DNA of 37,168 nucleotides from Marinobacter sp. (GTDB lineage Bacteria > Pseudomonadota > Gammaproteobacteria > Pseudomonadales > Oleiphilaceae). This document shows, one piece after another, positions 1 through 8,709 of the stretch. The position numbers and the translations under genes are program-made. Below the pieces are notes generated by a model that saw only the letters and a program-made list of their open reading frames with translations, was not told where the DNA came from and ran no database searches. The stretch is from positions 1 through 37,168 of the forward strand of contig JASBRL010000094.1 in assembly GCA_030149475.1 (NCBI GenBank). The letters are read 5' to 3'. Numbering within the stretch: position 1 is the stretch's first letter; the number at the start of each line of letters is the position of its first letter.

Positions 1-30
1 GCTCACCAAAACAACAACAGGAAACGACAT

Positions 31-789
31 ATGAAATTACTGCAGAAGATTTCAATGATGGCTTGCGTGTTCACGGCTTTCGTCCCGGTTGCCCATGCTG
101 ACAAATTTTTTGGCAGCTCCAGTGTGTCGCTTCTATATAGCGACAACTATCAAATTTTTGGCTCCCGAAAGGAGTCCGCGACTGTGTTTACCTTTGAAAA
201 CGCAACCGCCCACAACTGGGGAGACACGTTCTTCTTTATCGATCGCTATCAGGTACAGGGGGGGTCAAAAAATCCGGACAATACCTATGGGGAATTTGCG
301 CCTCGCATGAGCCTGAGCTGGCTGAGTGGCCAGGATCTGGGCTTCGGACCGGTCAAAGACATATACCTGGCCACCCAGTATGAATTCGGTGGCGGGGCAG
401 AGGTGAACAACTACCTGTATGGCGTCGGACTGGGCTGGCAGGTTCCGGGATTCCAGTACTTCAACACCAATGTCTACCATGTCGATAACAACACGATCTT
501 CAACACGCCAAACGACTGGCAACTGACCGTGACATGGGGGTTGCCATTCGAGTTGAGCGGCGCGGCGTTTCTCTTTGACGGCTATGTTGATTATTCATCG
601 GGGGTAGGCGGCGCCCAGCGAGCCGAGATGCATATCAATCCCCAGTTCAAACTGGACCTTGGTCACTTCACGGGAGAGCCGGGCGTCCTGTTCGCGGGAA
701 TCGAATATTCCTATTGGCGCCACAAATACGGTAGCCCGTTCATCGATACAGAGAATGCCGTTAGCGCCCTGGTCAAGTTCCACTTCTGA
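31..789 (+). CDS. Tsx/OmpK-type outer-membrane channel
   Basis: A 252-residue protein with a clear signal peptide (residues 1-23, cleavage after Ala-His-Ala) and a C-terminal Phe typical of outer-membrane beta-barrels (ends VKFHF). The alternating aromatic/polar pattern and segments such as NWGDTFFFIDRYQ and the late YVDYSSG region match the nucleoside-specific channel family (Tsx/OmpK). By context it probably admits purines such as urate, nucleosides or xanthine through the outer membrane; the substrate is an inference. The ATG at 31 has an AGGAAA ribosome site at 19-24. It is the first gene seen of a likely operon with uraH and puuD; its promoter lies outside the window. Confidence 0.8.
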   Translation: MKLLQKISMMACVFTAFVPVAHADKFFGSSSVSLLYSDNYQIFGSRKESATVFTFENATAHNWGDTFFFIDRYQVQGGSKNPDNTYGEFAPRMSLSWLSGQDLGFGPVKDIYLATQYEFGGGAEVNNYLYGVGLGWQVPGFQYFNTNVYHVDNNTIFNTPNDWQLTVTWGLPFELSGAAFLFDGYVDYSSGVGGAQRAEMHINPQFKLDLGHFTGEPGVLFAGIEYSYWRHKYGSPFIDTENAVSALVKFHF

Positions 790-865
790 CGCTCGCTATC
801 AGCATCGGAACCTTTGGTCCGCTGGTTCCAGCGGTCCCGTGGCCATCACATGACAGGAGAACTTT

Positions 866-1219
866 ATGGGACGCCTTACCACGCATGTACTGGATACATC
901 TCTGGGTCGCCCCGGGCAGGGTATACGTATTGAGGTTTACCGACTGGAGGGTGACTCACGCACCTTGCTGAAAGAAGTCACCACCAATGAGGATGGCCGC
1001 TGCGATGCCCCGATTCTTGAGGGCGAGGCCTTCACCGAAGGCCAGTTTGAGCTGGTCTTTCACGCCGGCGACTATCTCCGGCGTGAGGGTCTGGACGCCG
1101 ACGAGCCGCGCTTTCTCGATGTAATCCCATTACGTTTTGGCGTGGCTGATGCCTCCCAGCACTTTCATGTGCCCCTTCTGCTTTCACCTTATAGCTACTC
1201 CACCTATCGCGGTAGCTGA
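866..1219 (+). CDS. uraH: 5-hydroxyisourate hydrolase (transthyretin-like)
   Basis: This 117-residue protein hydrolyses 5-hydroxyisourate, the product of urate oxidation, to OHCU. Family hallmarks are all present: N-terminal LTTHVLDT with catalytic His7, Arg45 in the GRCD segment, His101 in HFHVPLLLSP, and the C-terminal YRGS tetrapeptide (114-117) that separates the enzyme from transthyretin. No periplasmic extension is seen, so it is cytoplasmic. The ATG at 866 follows a CAGGAG site at 854-859. It lies 76 bp after the Tsx-like gene and 50 bp before puuD, and is the direct next step after PuuD. Confidence 0.95.
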   Translation: MGRLTTHVLDTSLGRPGQGIRIEVYRLEGDSRTLLKEVTTNEDGRCDAPILEGEAFTEGQFELVFHAGDYLRREGLDADEPRFLDVIPLRFGVADASQHFHVPLLLSPYSYSTYRGS

Positions 1220-1269
1220 GTCGGGATGGCCAGTCGTCAATACCACAGTGCGAACAAGAGAACGGGTTA

Positions 1270-2535
1270 ATGGAAACTTATATTCTGGATTTTGTGAATT
1301 TCATGTTGCGGTGGCTCCATGTGATTGCGGCAATTGCCTGGATTGGCGAGTCAATCTACTTTGTGATGCTGGACAACAGCCTCAGGCCGCCACAAGACGA
1401 AAGCTGCAAAAGCAAGGGAGTCTTTGGTGAGATGTGGGCCGTGCACGGGGGCGGCTTCTATCACAATCAGAAATACGCGACCAGCCCACCAGCTTTACCG
1501 GCCAGCCTGCACTGGTCGTTCTGGAAATCGTATGCCACCTGGCTGTCAGGGTTTTCGCTGTTTGTCATCCTTTACATGGTCAATCCAGACTTTTATCTGG
1601 TTAACCCGGGAAGTCGTTGGCAGTGGGCGGCCGGGTTAAGCGGATGGCAGGCCAACGTCGTCGCCCTGTTGTTTCTGGCATCCGGCTGGATTGTATACAA
1701 TGAACTTTGCAAGCGCATCAGTCCCAACATGGAGCGGGACGGGATTCTGAGTGTGGCCGTTGGCGCGCTGATTGTCGCTATCGCCTACCTGAGCACCCAG
1801 TTGTTTGCCGGCCGTGCGGCCTTTCTTCTGACCGGGGCTGTGATGGCAACGGCCATGTCCGCGAATGTGTTTTTCTGGATCATTCCGGGTCAGCGCCGAA
1901 TGGTCAATGCCATGAAATCTGGCGAGGCGCCCAATCCGATTGACGGCAAGCGTGGCAAACAACGCTCCGTCCACAATACGTATTTCACGCTTCCGGTCGT
2001 CCTGCTGATGATCAGTAATCACTATGCCTTTGCCTATACACAGGCACAGGCATGGCTGGTGATGTCGCTACTCATATTTGCCGGCGCCATTATCCGCCAG
2101 TTTTTCGTGTTGATGCATGCAGGGAAAACCCAGCCAGCCTATCTTCTTGCCGGCGGCGTACTGATCCTGCTGACGTTTTGGGTGGCTGCGCCGACGCAAG
2201 AGTCTCAGGCTGAGACGGCCCAGGCAGAGACCGCCCAGTTACAGGCGCCCCGGGTAAAGGCTGGCCCCAGCGCATCAACCGGGGCAGCCGGAACTCCCCT
2301 GTCTGCGAAAGTGGCCTCAATCATCGACAAACGCTGTGCGGGTTGTCACTCAACACATCCTGAAAATCCGGCTTTTTCCGCGCCTCCGGCCGGGCTTCGG
2401 TTTGATGCGGTTGATCAGATTATTAGCCATCAGGCCAAAATTAAAGAGGTCGTGGCGAATCGCTACATGCCCTTGGGGAACGTCACGAAGATGACCGAAA
2501 AAGAGCGCAAAACCATCAAGAGCTGGAGTAAATGA
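1270..2535 (+). CDS. puuD: Membrane-bound urate oxidase with cytochrome c domain
   Basis: A 421-residue integral membrane protein of the PuuD family that oxidises urate to 5-hydroxyisourate. The N-terminal part (about 1-310) holds roughly eight hydrophobic helices, starting with a segment containing RWLHVIAAIAWIGES. A low-complexity Ala/Gln/Glu linker (about 312-335) leads to a C-terminal cytochrome c domain with the heme motif CAGCH (Cys356, Cys359, His360) and a likely axial Met in the RYMPLG segment. Electrons therefore probably go to the respiratory chain rather than to O2 to form H2O2 as in soluble uricase; that is family knowledge. An unusual perfect ATTGTATACAAT palindrome lies inside the gene (1690-1701). 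Confidence 0.93.
   Translation: METYILDFVNFMLRWLHVIAAIAWIGESIYFVMLDNSLRPPQDESCKSKGVFGEMWAVHGGGFYHNQKYATSPPALPASLHWSFWKSYATWLSGFSLFVILYMVNPDFYLVNPGSRWQWAAGLSGWQANVVALLFLASGWIVYNELCKRISPNMERDGILSVAVGALIVAIAYLSTQLFAGRAAFLLTGAVMATAMSANVFFWIIPGQRRMVNAMKSGEAPNPIDGKRGKQRSVHNTYFTLPVVLLMISNHYAFAYTQAQAWLVMSLLIFAGAIIRQFFVLMHAGKTQPAYLLAGGVLILLTFWVAAPTQESQAETAQAETAQLQAPRVKAGPSASTGAAGTPLSAKVASIIDKRCAGCHSTHPENPAFSAPPAGLRFDAVDQIISHQAKIKEVVANRYMPLGNVTKMTEKERKTIKSWSK
1690..1701. promoter_or_regulatory. Intragenic perfect operator-like palindrome
   Basis: The 12-bp perfect palindrome ATTGTATACAAT lies within puuD codons. It is the exact consensus of the boxes seen upstream of puuE, uraD and the GntR gene. It may be a roadblock or auxiliary operator, or a coincidence of codons for Ile-Val-Tyr-Asn. 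Confidence 0.35.
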
Positions 2536-2548
2536 GCATTGCTTTTTT

Positions 2549-2579
2549 ATTGGATACAATATAATATATTAACGTATAC
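2549..2579 (+). promoter_or_regulatory. puuE promoter with two GntR-type operator boxes
   Basis: An AT-rich segment contains a box ATTGGATACAAT (2549-2560) whose end overlaps a consensus -10 TATAAT (2560-2565). A second box centred on GTATAC lies at 2574-2579. The first box plus -10 matches the uraD promoter at 11409-11425 almost base for base, with identical spacing between the box and TATAAT. No convincing -35 is visible. This is probably where the GntR regulator encoded at 10082-10840 controls the puuE-glycerate kinase operon. Confidence 0.6.
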
Positions 2580-2647
2580 AAAAATATTTCGGAAGGCATG
2601 CTGATTCAATCAGCCTGTTGAACAGACTGGAAGAAGGAAGTTGCTTG

Positions 2648-3598
2648 ATGAGCCCGGCTAGTCCAGATGATTACCCTCGAGACCTGATTGGTTACGGTTC
2701 TTCGCCCCCTCATGCCAGCTGGCCTGGCCGGGCCCGCATCGCGGTGCAGTTCGTTCTCAATTACGAAGAAGGCTCGGAAAACTGTGTTTTGCATGGCGAT
2801 ACACACTCGGAGAAATTTCTATCCGAGATAGCCGGGGCCGAAGCTTATTCAAACCGGCACATGAGCATGGAGTCGATTTATGAATACGGCTCCAGGGTCG
2901 GTGTATGGCGAGTGTTGAACGAATTTCAGCGTCGCGGGATGCCGCTCACGGTATTCGGGGTGGCAATGGCGCTTGAGCGACACCCGGAACTTGCCCTGGC
3001 GTTCAAAGAGTTGGGTCACGAAGTCGCCTGCCATGGCTGGCGGTGGATCCACTACCAGAATATGCCGGAAAGCCAGGAGCGCATTCACATGCGCCGTGCG
3101 ATCGAAATTTTTCAGGCCTTGTATGGCGAGAAGCCGGCCGGTTGGTATACCGGCCGCGACAGTGAGAACACGCGCCGCCTGGTACTGGACGAAGGCAGCT
3201 TTCTCTACGACAGCGACTATTACGGAGACGACCTGCCATTCTGGACCCGTCAGTACGATAGTCAGGGTGAACTGCACCATCATCTGGTGGTGCCCTATAC
3301 CCTCGATACGAATGACATGCGCTTCGCTTCGGCCTATGGCTTTGGCACTGGCGAGGACTTTTATCAGTATCTCCGGGACGCGTTCGATGTGCTGTATGCC
3401 GAAGGCGAAGACGTGCCGAAGATGCTGTCGGTCGGCCTTCACTGTCGGCTGATTGGTCGTCCGGGACGGTTTCGGTCTCTGCAACGATTTCTCGATTACA
3501 TAGAAGCCCATGATCGGGTCTGGGTCACGAGACGTGTGGACATCGCACGCCACTGGGCCGAGCACCACCACCCGCTCGCATCCAAGGAGTCGCAATGA
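2648..3598 (+). CDS. puuE: Cofactor-independent allantoinase (polysaccharide deacetylase fold)
   Basis: PuuE opens the hydantoin ring of (S)-allantoin to give allantoate. The 316-residue protein has the PuuE signature start YPRDLIGYG, the ARIAVQFVLNYEEG strand, the GHEVACHGWRW segment of the NodB-like fold, and MLSVGLHCRLIGRPGR near residue 265. A TTG at 2618 would add ten residues, but the ATG at 2648 has GGAAG at 2636-2640 with 7-nt spacing and gives the family's usual N-terminus. Its stop overlaps the allE start by 4 bp, so the two are translationally coupled. It is the first gene of a likely seven-gene operon ending at the glycerate kinase. Confidence 0.94.
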   Translation: MSPASPDDYPRDLIGYGSSPPHASWPGRARIAVQFVLNYEEGSENCVLHGDTHSEKFLSEIAGAEAYSNRHMSMESIYEYGSRVGVWRVLNEFQRRGMPLTVFGVAMALERHPELALAFKELGHEVACHGWRWIHYQNMPESQERIHMRRAIEIFQALYGEKPAGWYTGRDSENTRRLVLDEGSFLYDSDYYGDDLPFWTRQYDSQGELHHHLVVPYTLDTNDMRFASAYGFGTGEDFYQYLRDAFDVLYAEGEDVPKMLSVGLHCRLIGRPGRFRSLQRFLDYIEAHDRVWVTRRVDIARHWAEHHHPLASKESQ

Positions 3599-4446
3599 GC
3601 AATCAATCTGTGAACAAACCTGCGTACTACGCTCCGGCTGGCGGGCATCCACCCCAGACCCAGTTGCTGTCTGATCGTGCCGTTTTTACCGAAGCCTACG
3701 CCATCATTCCCAGGGGCGTGATGCGGGATATCGTCGCCAGTGCCTTGCCGCACTGGGAAAAAACCCGGCTTTGGGTGCTGTCACGCCCACTGTCCGGATT
3801 CGCCGAAACGTTCTCCCAGTACATCATGGAGGTGTCCCCCGGGGGCGGCAGCTCGCGACCAGAGCTGGATGCTTGCGCGGAAGGGGTTCTGTTTGTGGTT
3901 GAAGGCGAGATGACCCTGACCATTGCCGGCCAACAACACCGGATGCAAGAGGGTGGCTATGCCTTTATCCCGCCGGGTGCGTCCTGGCAGTTGTTCAACG
4001 AGAGCGCTGCGCCGCTGCGTTTTCACTGGGTGCGAAAAGCCTACGAGCCTGTCGACGGTATTGATGTGCCTGAGGCTTTTGTCACCAATGAGACGGACAT
4101 AACGCCCACCGAGATGCCGGGAACTGAGGGTCGCTGGACGACAACACGCTTTGTTGATCCGCAGGATATTCGCCACGACATGCACGTCAATATTGTCAAT
4201 TTCCAGCCCGGCGGAGTCATCCCGTTTGCCGAGACCCACGTGATGGAACATGGCCTGTACGTTCTGGAAGGAAAGGCGGTTTATCACCTCAATCAGGATT
4301 GGGTTGAAGTGGAGGCGGGTGACTATATGTGGCTTCGGGCATTCTGCCCGCAAGCATGCTATGCCGGCGGTCCGGGCCCTTTCCGCTACCTGCTTTACAA
4401 GGATGTCAACCGGCACATGAAGCTCGGCGGATTCGGTTCGCGCTGA
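3595..4446 (+). CDS. allE: (S)-ureidoglycine aminohydrolase, bicupin
   Basis: A 283-residue bicupin of the AllE/YlbA family that releases ammonia from (S)-ureidoglycine to give (S)-ureidoglycolate. Two cupin domains are visible: about 75-150, with GGYAFIPPGASW, and about 195-275. The C-terminal cupin retains the Mn-binding pattern ETHVMEH (Glu, His, His) and the Gln in FCPQACY, as in E. coli and plant enzymes. The ending, with KDVNRHMKL, is also typical. The gene overlaps puuE by 4 bp. Its presence implies that allantoate is processed through an AllC-type amidohydrolase rather than allantoicase, yet no such gene lies in the window. Confidence 0.9.
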   Translation: MSNQSVNKPAYYAPAGGHPPQTQLLSDRAVFTEAYAIIPRGVMRDIVASALPHWEKTRLWVLSRPLSGFAETFSQYIMEVSPGGGSSRPELDACAEGVLFVVEGEMTLTIAGQQHRMQEGGYAFIPPGASWQLFNESAAPLRFHWVRKAYEPVDGIDVPEAFVTNETDITPTEMPGTEGRWTTTRFVDPQDIRHDMHVNIVNFQPGGVIPFAETHVMEHGLYVLEGKAVYHLNQDWVEVEAGDYMWLRAFCPQACYAGGPGPFRYLLYKDVNRHMKLGGFGSR

Positions 4447-4466
4447 GCTGAGACGAGGACACTTTT

Positions 4467-4964
4467 ATGCTGGAACTCAAGGCACAACCGCTGAGCCCGG
4501 AGGCATTCGCCGAATTCGGAGATGTTATTGACCGGCGCACCGCTGACTCCTTTCCCATCAATGCCGGGCGCACCCAGCGCCACCATGATCTGGCGAAAGT
4601 TGAACTGCTCGGTGACGAGGCGCGGGCTCTGGTGAGTATCTTTGTCAGCCAGCCGGTGACGTTACCGCTGGAGCTCTCGTTCCTGGAGCGTCACCCACAA
4701 GGCAGTCAGGCGTTTATGCCGCTGCACGAAGAGCGTTTCCTGGTGGTAGTGGCGCCGCCCGGTGACACGGTAAACCCGCAGCAGGTTTGCGCCTTTGTCA
4801 CCGACGGTTTGCAGGGAGTGAATTACCACGCGGGTACCTGGCACGCGGTGCAATCGGTGCTGGATCGGGAGGGCGAGTTTCTGGTCATCGACCGGGGTGG
4901 TTCGGGAAATAACTGCGACGAGTACGCGTTGAAGGTGCGTGTGTACCTCGATCCACCGGACTGA
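4467..4964 (+). CDS. allA: Ureidoglycolate lyase
   Basis: A 165-residue AllA-family enzyme that splits ureidoglycolate into glyoxylate and urea. Typical features are the N-terminal AFAEFGDVID, PLELSFLERHPQGSQAFMPL, the NYHAGTWHAV metal/substrate segment, and the C-terminal LKVRVYLD strand. Length matches the family (about 160-170). The ATG at 4467 follows a GAGGAC site and lies 20 bp after allE. It feeds glyoxylate to the carboligase encoded next, and the urea would need a urease outside the window. Confidence 0.94.
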   Translation: MLELKAQPLSPEAFAEFGDVIDRRTADSFPINAGRTQRHHDLAKVELLGDEARALVSIFVSQPVTLPLELSFLERHPQGSQAFMPLHEERFLVVVAPPGDTVNPQQVCAFVTDGLQGVNYHAGTWHAVQSVLDREGEFLVIDRGGSGNNCDEYALKVRVYLDPPD

Positions 4965-5105
4965 TCCACGGACTGCCTCACGTCTCCTGCAGGTCGACAC
5001 TGAATGTTGCTTCGTTAATCCGCACCGACTGTGTCCATACGTTTCAAACGCCGGGACGAGCACCGCCTCGACTACAAGAACAACCTTACTTCGGAGGGAA
5101 ACACC

Positions 5106-6881
5106 ATGACTCGCATGACCGCAGCAGAAGCCGCTGTTCACGTTTTGAAGAAAGAAGGTATCGATATCGCTTTTGGCGTGCCAGGTGCGGCGATAAACCC
5201 GTTCTATTCAGCCATGCGCAAGGTTGGAGGGGTCGATCACATCCTCGCGCGACACGTGGAGGGGGCCTCTCACATGGCAGAGGGCTACACCCGCACAAAA
5301 GCGGGCAACATCGGTGTCTGCATCGGAACATCCGGGCCTGCGGGCACCGACATGATTACCGGACTGTACTCGGCTACGGGAGACTCGATACCCATTCTCT
5401 GCATCACTGGGCAGGCGCCGCGCAGCAAGCTGCACAAGGAAGACTTCCAGGCGGTGAACATCCAGGCCATCGCCGGCCCGGTGACCAAATGGGCGGTGAC
5501 CGTCCTTGAGCCGGCCCAGGTGCCGCGGGCTTTCCAGCAGGCGTTCCAGTTGATGCGCAGCTCCCGTCCGGGTCCGGTTCTGATTGACCTGCCCATCGAT
5601 GTACAGATGAGTGAGATCGAGTTTGATCCGGACACCTACGAATCGCTGCCCGCCTACAAGCCGGCCGCGTCACGGGCGCAGATCGAGAAAGCACTGGCCT
5701 TGCTGAATGACGCCGAAAAGCCGCTGCTGGTTGCCGGTGGCGGCGTTATCAACAGTGATGCGAGCGACCTTCTGGTTGAGTTTGCCGAGCTTACGGGGGT
5801 TCCCGTTGTCCCGACCCTGATGGGGTGGGGCACGATTCCCGATGACCACCCACTGATGGCCGGAATGGTGGGACTCCAGACATCCCACCGTTACGGCAAT
5901 GCCACCCTGCTCGCGTCCGACTTTGTGATGGGTATTGGCAACCGTTGGGCGAACCGGCACACCGGTAGCATCGAGGCCTATACCAAGGACCGGACGTTTG
6001 TTCATGTTGACATCGAGCCCACCCAGATCGGCCGTATCTTCGGGCCGGATTATGGGATTGTCTCGGATGCCAGGGCGGCCCTGGAACTCTTCATTACCGT
6101 GGCCGGGGAGTGGCGCGCCGCAGGCAGGCTCAAGGACCGGGGTGTCTGGGCCCGGGAATGCCAGGCGCGCAAGCAGACGCTGCTGCGCAAGACGCATTTC
6201 GACAACGTGCCAGTCAAGCCCCAGCGTGTCTACGAAGAGATGAACAAGGTGTTCGGCAAGAATGTCCGGTACGTGACCGCGATCGGTCTGTCCCAGATTG
6301 CCGGGGCGCAGTTCCTGCACGTGTACAAGCCGCGGCACTGGATCAACTGCGGCCAGGCCGGGCCGCTGGGCTGGACCATTCCCGCAGCCCTCGGTGTATG
6401 CCGTGCCGATCCCGAGGCCGAGGTCGTCGCTCTCTCCGGGGATTACGACTTCCAGTTCATGATCGAAGAGTTGGCTGCGGGGGCCCAGTTCAGGCTGCCC
6501 TATGTCCATGTCCTCGTAAATAATTCGTACCTTGGGCTGATTCGGCAGGCGCAGCGCGGTTTCGATATGGACTATTGCGTACAACTGTCGTTCGAGAATG
6601 TTAACTGCCCCGAGATAAACGACTATGGCGTTGACCACGTGTCGGTTGTCGAAGGCCTTGGGTGCAAAGCGCTGCGGGTCACCAGACCTGATGACATCGG
6701 TCCGGCATTTGAACAGGCGCGCCAACTGGCACGGGAACATCGAGTGCCCGTTGTCGTGGAGGTCATTCTTGAGCGTGTTACCAACATCGCTATGGGCACC
6801 GATCTTGACGGTGTCAATGAATTCGAAGCTCTGGCAGAGAATGTCACCGACGCTCCGACCTCCATTGCCAGCCTCACCTGA
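5106..6881 (+). CDS. gcl: Glyoxylate carboligase
   Basis: A thiamine-diphosphate enzyme condensing two glyoxylates to tartronate semialdehyde and CO2. The 591-residue protein is collinear with E. coli Gcl (593): [17 protein letters not shown] carries the Val that replaces the usual catalytic Glu of this superfamily, followed by [33 protein letters not shown], and the C-terminal cofactor region GDYDFQF with [10 protein letters not shown]. An upstream start at 5031 would add 25 atypical residues; the ATG at 5106 has GGAGGG at 5093-5098 and is preferred. A 141-bp gap after allA could hold a second promoter, but none was recognised. Confidence 0.96.
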   Translation: MTRMTAAEAAVHVLKKEGIDIAFGVPGAAINPFYSAMRKVGGVDHILARHVEGASHMAEGYTRTKAGNIGVCIGTSGPAGTDMITGLYSATGDSIPILCITGQAPRSKLHKEDFQAVNIQAIAGPVTKWAVTVLEPAQVPRAFQQAFQLMRSSRPGPVLIDLPIDVQMSEIEFDPDTYESLPAYKPAASRAQIEKALALLNDAEKPLLVAGGGVINSDASDLLVEFAELTGVPVVPTLMGWGTIPDDHPLMAGMVGLQTSHRYGNATLLASDFVMGIGNRWANRHTGSIEAYTKDRTFVHVDIEPTQIGRIFGPDYGIVSDARAALELFITVAGEWRAAGRLKDRGVWARECQARKQTLLRKTHFDNVPVKPQRVYEEMNKVFGKNVRYVTAIGLSQIAGAQFLHVYKPRHWINCGQAGPLGWTIPAALGVCRADPEAEVVALSGDYDFQFMIEELAAGAQFRLPYVHVLVNNSYLGLIRQAQRGFDMDYCVQLSFENVNCPEINDYGVDHVSVVEGLGCKALRVTRPDDIGPAFEQARQLAREHRVPVVVEVILERVTNIAMGTDLDGVNEFEALAENVTDAPTSIASLT

Positions 6882-6974
6882 GTAAAAGTACCGCAATCAA
6901 TCATCCCCGCCCGGCGGCAAAGCGTCAGGTGCAGGGGGCGAAGACACGGAAATGGACCAGCAGGAGACCCAAAA

Positions 6975-7751
6975 ATGCCTAAGTTTGCCGCGAATCTAAG
7001 CATGCTGTTCACCGAGGAGGATTTTCTCGACCGCTTCCAGGCCGCCGCGGTGGCAGGCTTTCAGGGCGTAGAGTACCTCTTTCCCTACGATTACCCGGCA
7101 ACAGCCATCAAAGGGCAGTTGGATGCCCATGGCCTCACCCAGGTGCTGCACAACCTCCCGGCGGGAGACTGGGCGGCGGGTGAGCGTGGCATTGCCTGCC
7201 ACCCGGATCGCGTCGACGAGTTTCGTGAAGGCGTGGATCTGGCTATTGACTACGCCACCGTGCTCGGGTGCAAGCAACTGAATTGTCTGGCGGGTATCCG
7301 GCCAGACATGATAAGCGAAGAACAGGCTCGTCGGACCCTGATCGACAACCTGCGCTTCGCTGCCGAAAAACTGAAAGCGGCAGGCATCCTGTTGCTCGCC
7401 GAGCCCATTAATACCCGCGACATACCCGGTTTCTTTCTCAACCGGACCGAGCAGGCCCTGGCCTTGTTCGAGCAGGTGGGCAGCGACAATCTGCAACTTC
7501 AGTACGACATCTACCACATGCAGATCATGGAGGGCGACCTGGCCCGGACCATCGAAACACACCTCTCAAAAATCGGCCATGTGCAGTTGGCTGACAATCC
7601 GGGGCGGCACGAGCCCGGCACGGGTGAGATCCATTATCCGTTCCTGTTTGGCCACCTTGATCGCCTGGGCTATCAGGGCTGGATCGGCTGCGAATACAAA
7701 CCCGCGGCGACCACGCGAGAAGGGCTCGGCTGGCTGGATAACGCGCGATAA
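6975..7751 (+). CDS. hyi: Hydroxypyruvate isomerase
   Basis: A 258-residue TIM-barrel enzyme interconverting hydroxypyruvate and tartronate semialdehyde, the same length as E. coli Hyi. Diagnostic segments are FAANLSMLFTEEDFLDRF, HNLPAGDWAAGERGIAC, the LLAEPINTRDIPGFF region with a catalytic/metal Glu, LQYDIYHMQIMEGDL, and GCEYKPAATTREGL. The ATG at 6975 has CAGGAGA at 6961-6967. It sits between gcl and glxR as in enterobacterial glyoxylate clusters. Confidence 0.95.
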   Translation: MPKFAANLSMLFTEEDFLDRFQAAAVAGFQGVEYLFPYDYPATAIKGQLDAHGLTQVLHNLPAGDWAAGERGIACHPDRVDEFREGVDLAIDYATVLGCKQLNCLAGIRPDMISEEQARRTLIDNLRFAAEKLKAAGILLLAEPINTRDIPGFFLNRTEQALALFEQVGSDNLQLQYDIYHMQIMEGDLARTIETHLSKIGHVQLADNPGRHEPGTGEIHYPFLFGHLDRLGYQGWIGCEYKPAATTREGLGWLDNAR

Positions 7752-7786
7752 GGTCATTCAACAAAAAAATCAGCAAGGAGAACATT

Positions 7787-8674
7787 ATGAGCAAGATCGG
7801 ATTTATTGGCCTCGGGATCATGGGGCGGCCGATGGCCGGACACCTGCTGGACGCAGGCCACGAGCTGGTAACGTATGTCAAAAACGGGCCCCTGGACGAG
7901 CGTCTTGCCTCCAGAGGCATGAGAGAGGTTGATAGCCCCAGGGCGGTCGCGGAACAGGCTGAGATTATCATCACCATGGTGCCGGATACCCCCGATGTTG
8001 AGGAGGTTTTGCTTGGCGACGCCGGCGTCGTTGGGGGCATCCGGCCCGGTACGCTGGTCATCGATATGAGCTCCATTGCGCCGATCCCCACCCGGGAATT
8101 TGCCAGGCAAATCACCGAGGCTGGCGGTGAATACGTCGATGCCCCGGTGTCTGGTGGCGAAGGTGGCGCTGTTAACGCAACGCTGACCATCATGGTAGGC
8201 GGCTCTGCGGAAGGCTTTAACCGGGCGCTGCCGGTCCTTGAGGTCATGGGTAAGACGATTACCCATATTGGCGATCATGGAGCCGGCCAGATTTGCAAGG
8301 TCGCCAACCAGATCGTCGTCGCCTTGACAATTCAGGCGGTCGCCGAAGGTTTGCTTTTCGCCTCAAAGGCGGGGGCTGACGTAACGAAGGTTCGTGAGGC
8401 CCTGCTGGGTGGCCTGGCCCAGTCGAAGATACTCGACGTGCATGGCGAACGCATGATCAACCGCACTTTCGAGCCCGGGTTTCGTATTCGCCTGCACCAG
8501 AAAGATCTCAACCTGGCGCTGGAAAGTGCGCGCAGTCTTGATCTGTCGTTGCCTGGCACAGCCAACGCCCAGCAATTGTTCCAGGCCTGCGCAGCCAACA
8601 ATGGTGCGAACTGGGATCACGCAGGCATTGTGAGGGCGCTGGAAAAACTGGCCGACCACGAAATCGGAGCCTAG
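7787..8674 (+). CDS. glxR: Tartronate semialdehyde reductase
   Basis: A 295-residue beta-hydroxyacid dehydrogenase that reduces tartronate semialdehyde to D-glycerate with NAD(P)H. The N-terminal Rossmann motif GFIGLGIMGRPMAGHL, the substrate-binding DAPVSGGEGGA, and catalytic Lys171 in GQICKVANQI are all present. The closest named families are GlxR/GarR; placement after gcl and hyi favours the glyoxylate (GlxR) role. An AAGGAGAA ribosome site precedes the ATG. It lies 35 bp from hyi and from the following kinase. Confidence 0.94.
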   Translation: MSKIGFIGLGIMGRPMAGHLLDAGHELVTYVKNGPLDERLASRGMREVDSPRAVAEQAEIIITMVPDTPDVEEVLLGDAGVVGGIRPGTLVIDMSSIAPIPTREFARQITEAGGEYVDAPVSGGEGGAVNATLTIMVGGSAEGFNRALPVLEVMGKTITHIGDHGAGQICKVANQIVVALTIQAVAEGLLFASKAGADVTKVREALLGGLAQSKILDVHGERMINRTFEPGFRIRLHQKDLNLALESARSLDLSLPGTANAQQLFQACAANNGANWDHAGIVRALEKLADHEIGA

Positions 8675-8709
8675 TTTCTTTATTTTTCAGCCGTCGAGAG
8701 GAACCGCTG

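Noticed and set aside
926..940. GTATAC core inside uraH
   Set aside because: The bases around the 6-bp core do not match the ATT...AAT arms; such cores are expected several times by chance in the window.
5670..6896. Long minus-strand open frame of 408 codons opposite gcl
   Set aside because: It is the shadow of a strongly conserved gene in GC-rich DNA; its translation resembles no family and it has no ribosome site.
6953..7000. 15-codon ORF overlapping the hyi start
   Set aside because: Its ATG precedes the hyi ribosome site and the frame is short; likely coincidence.
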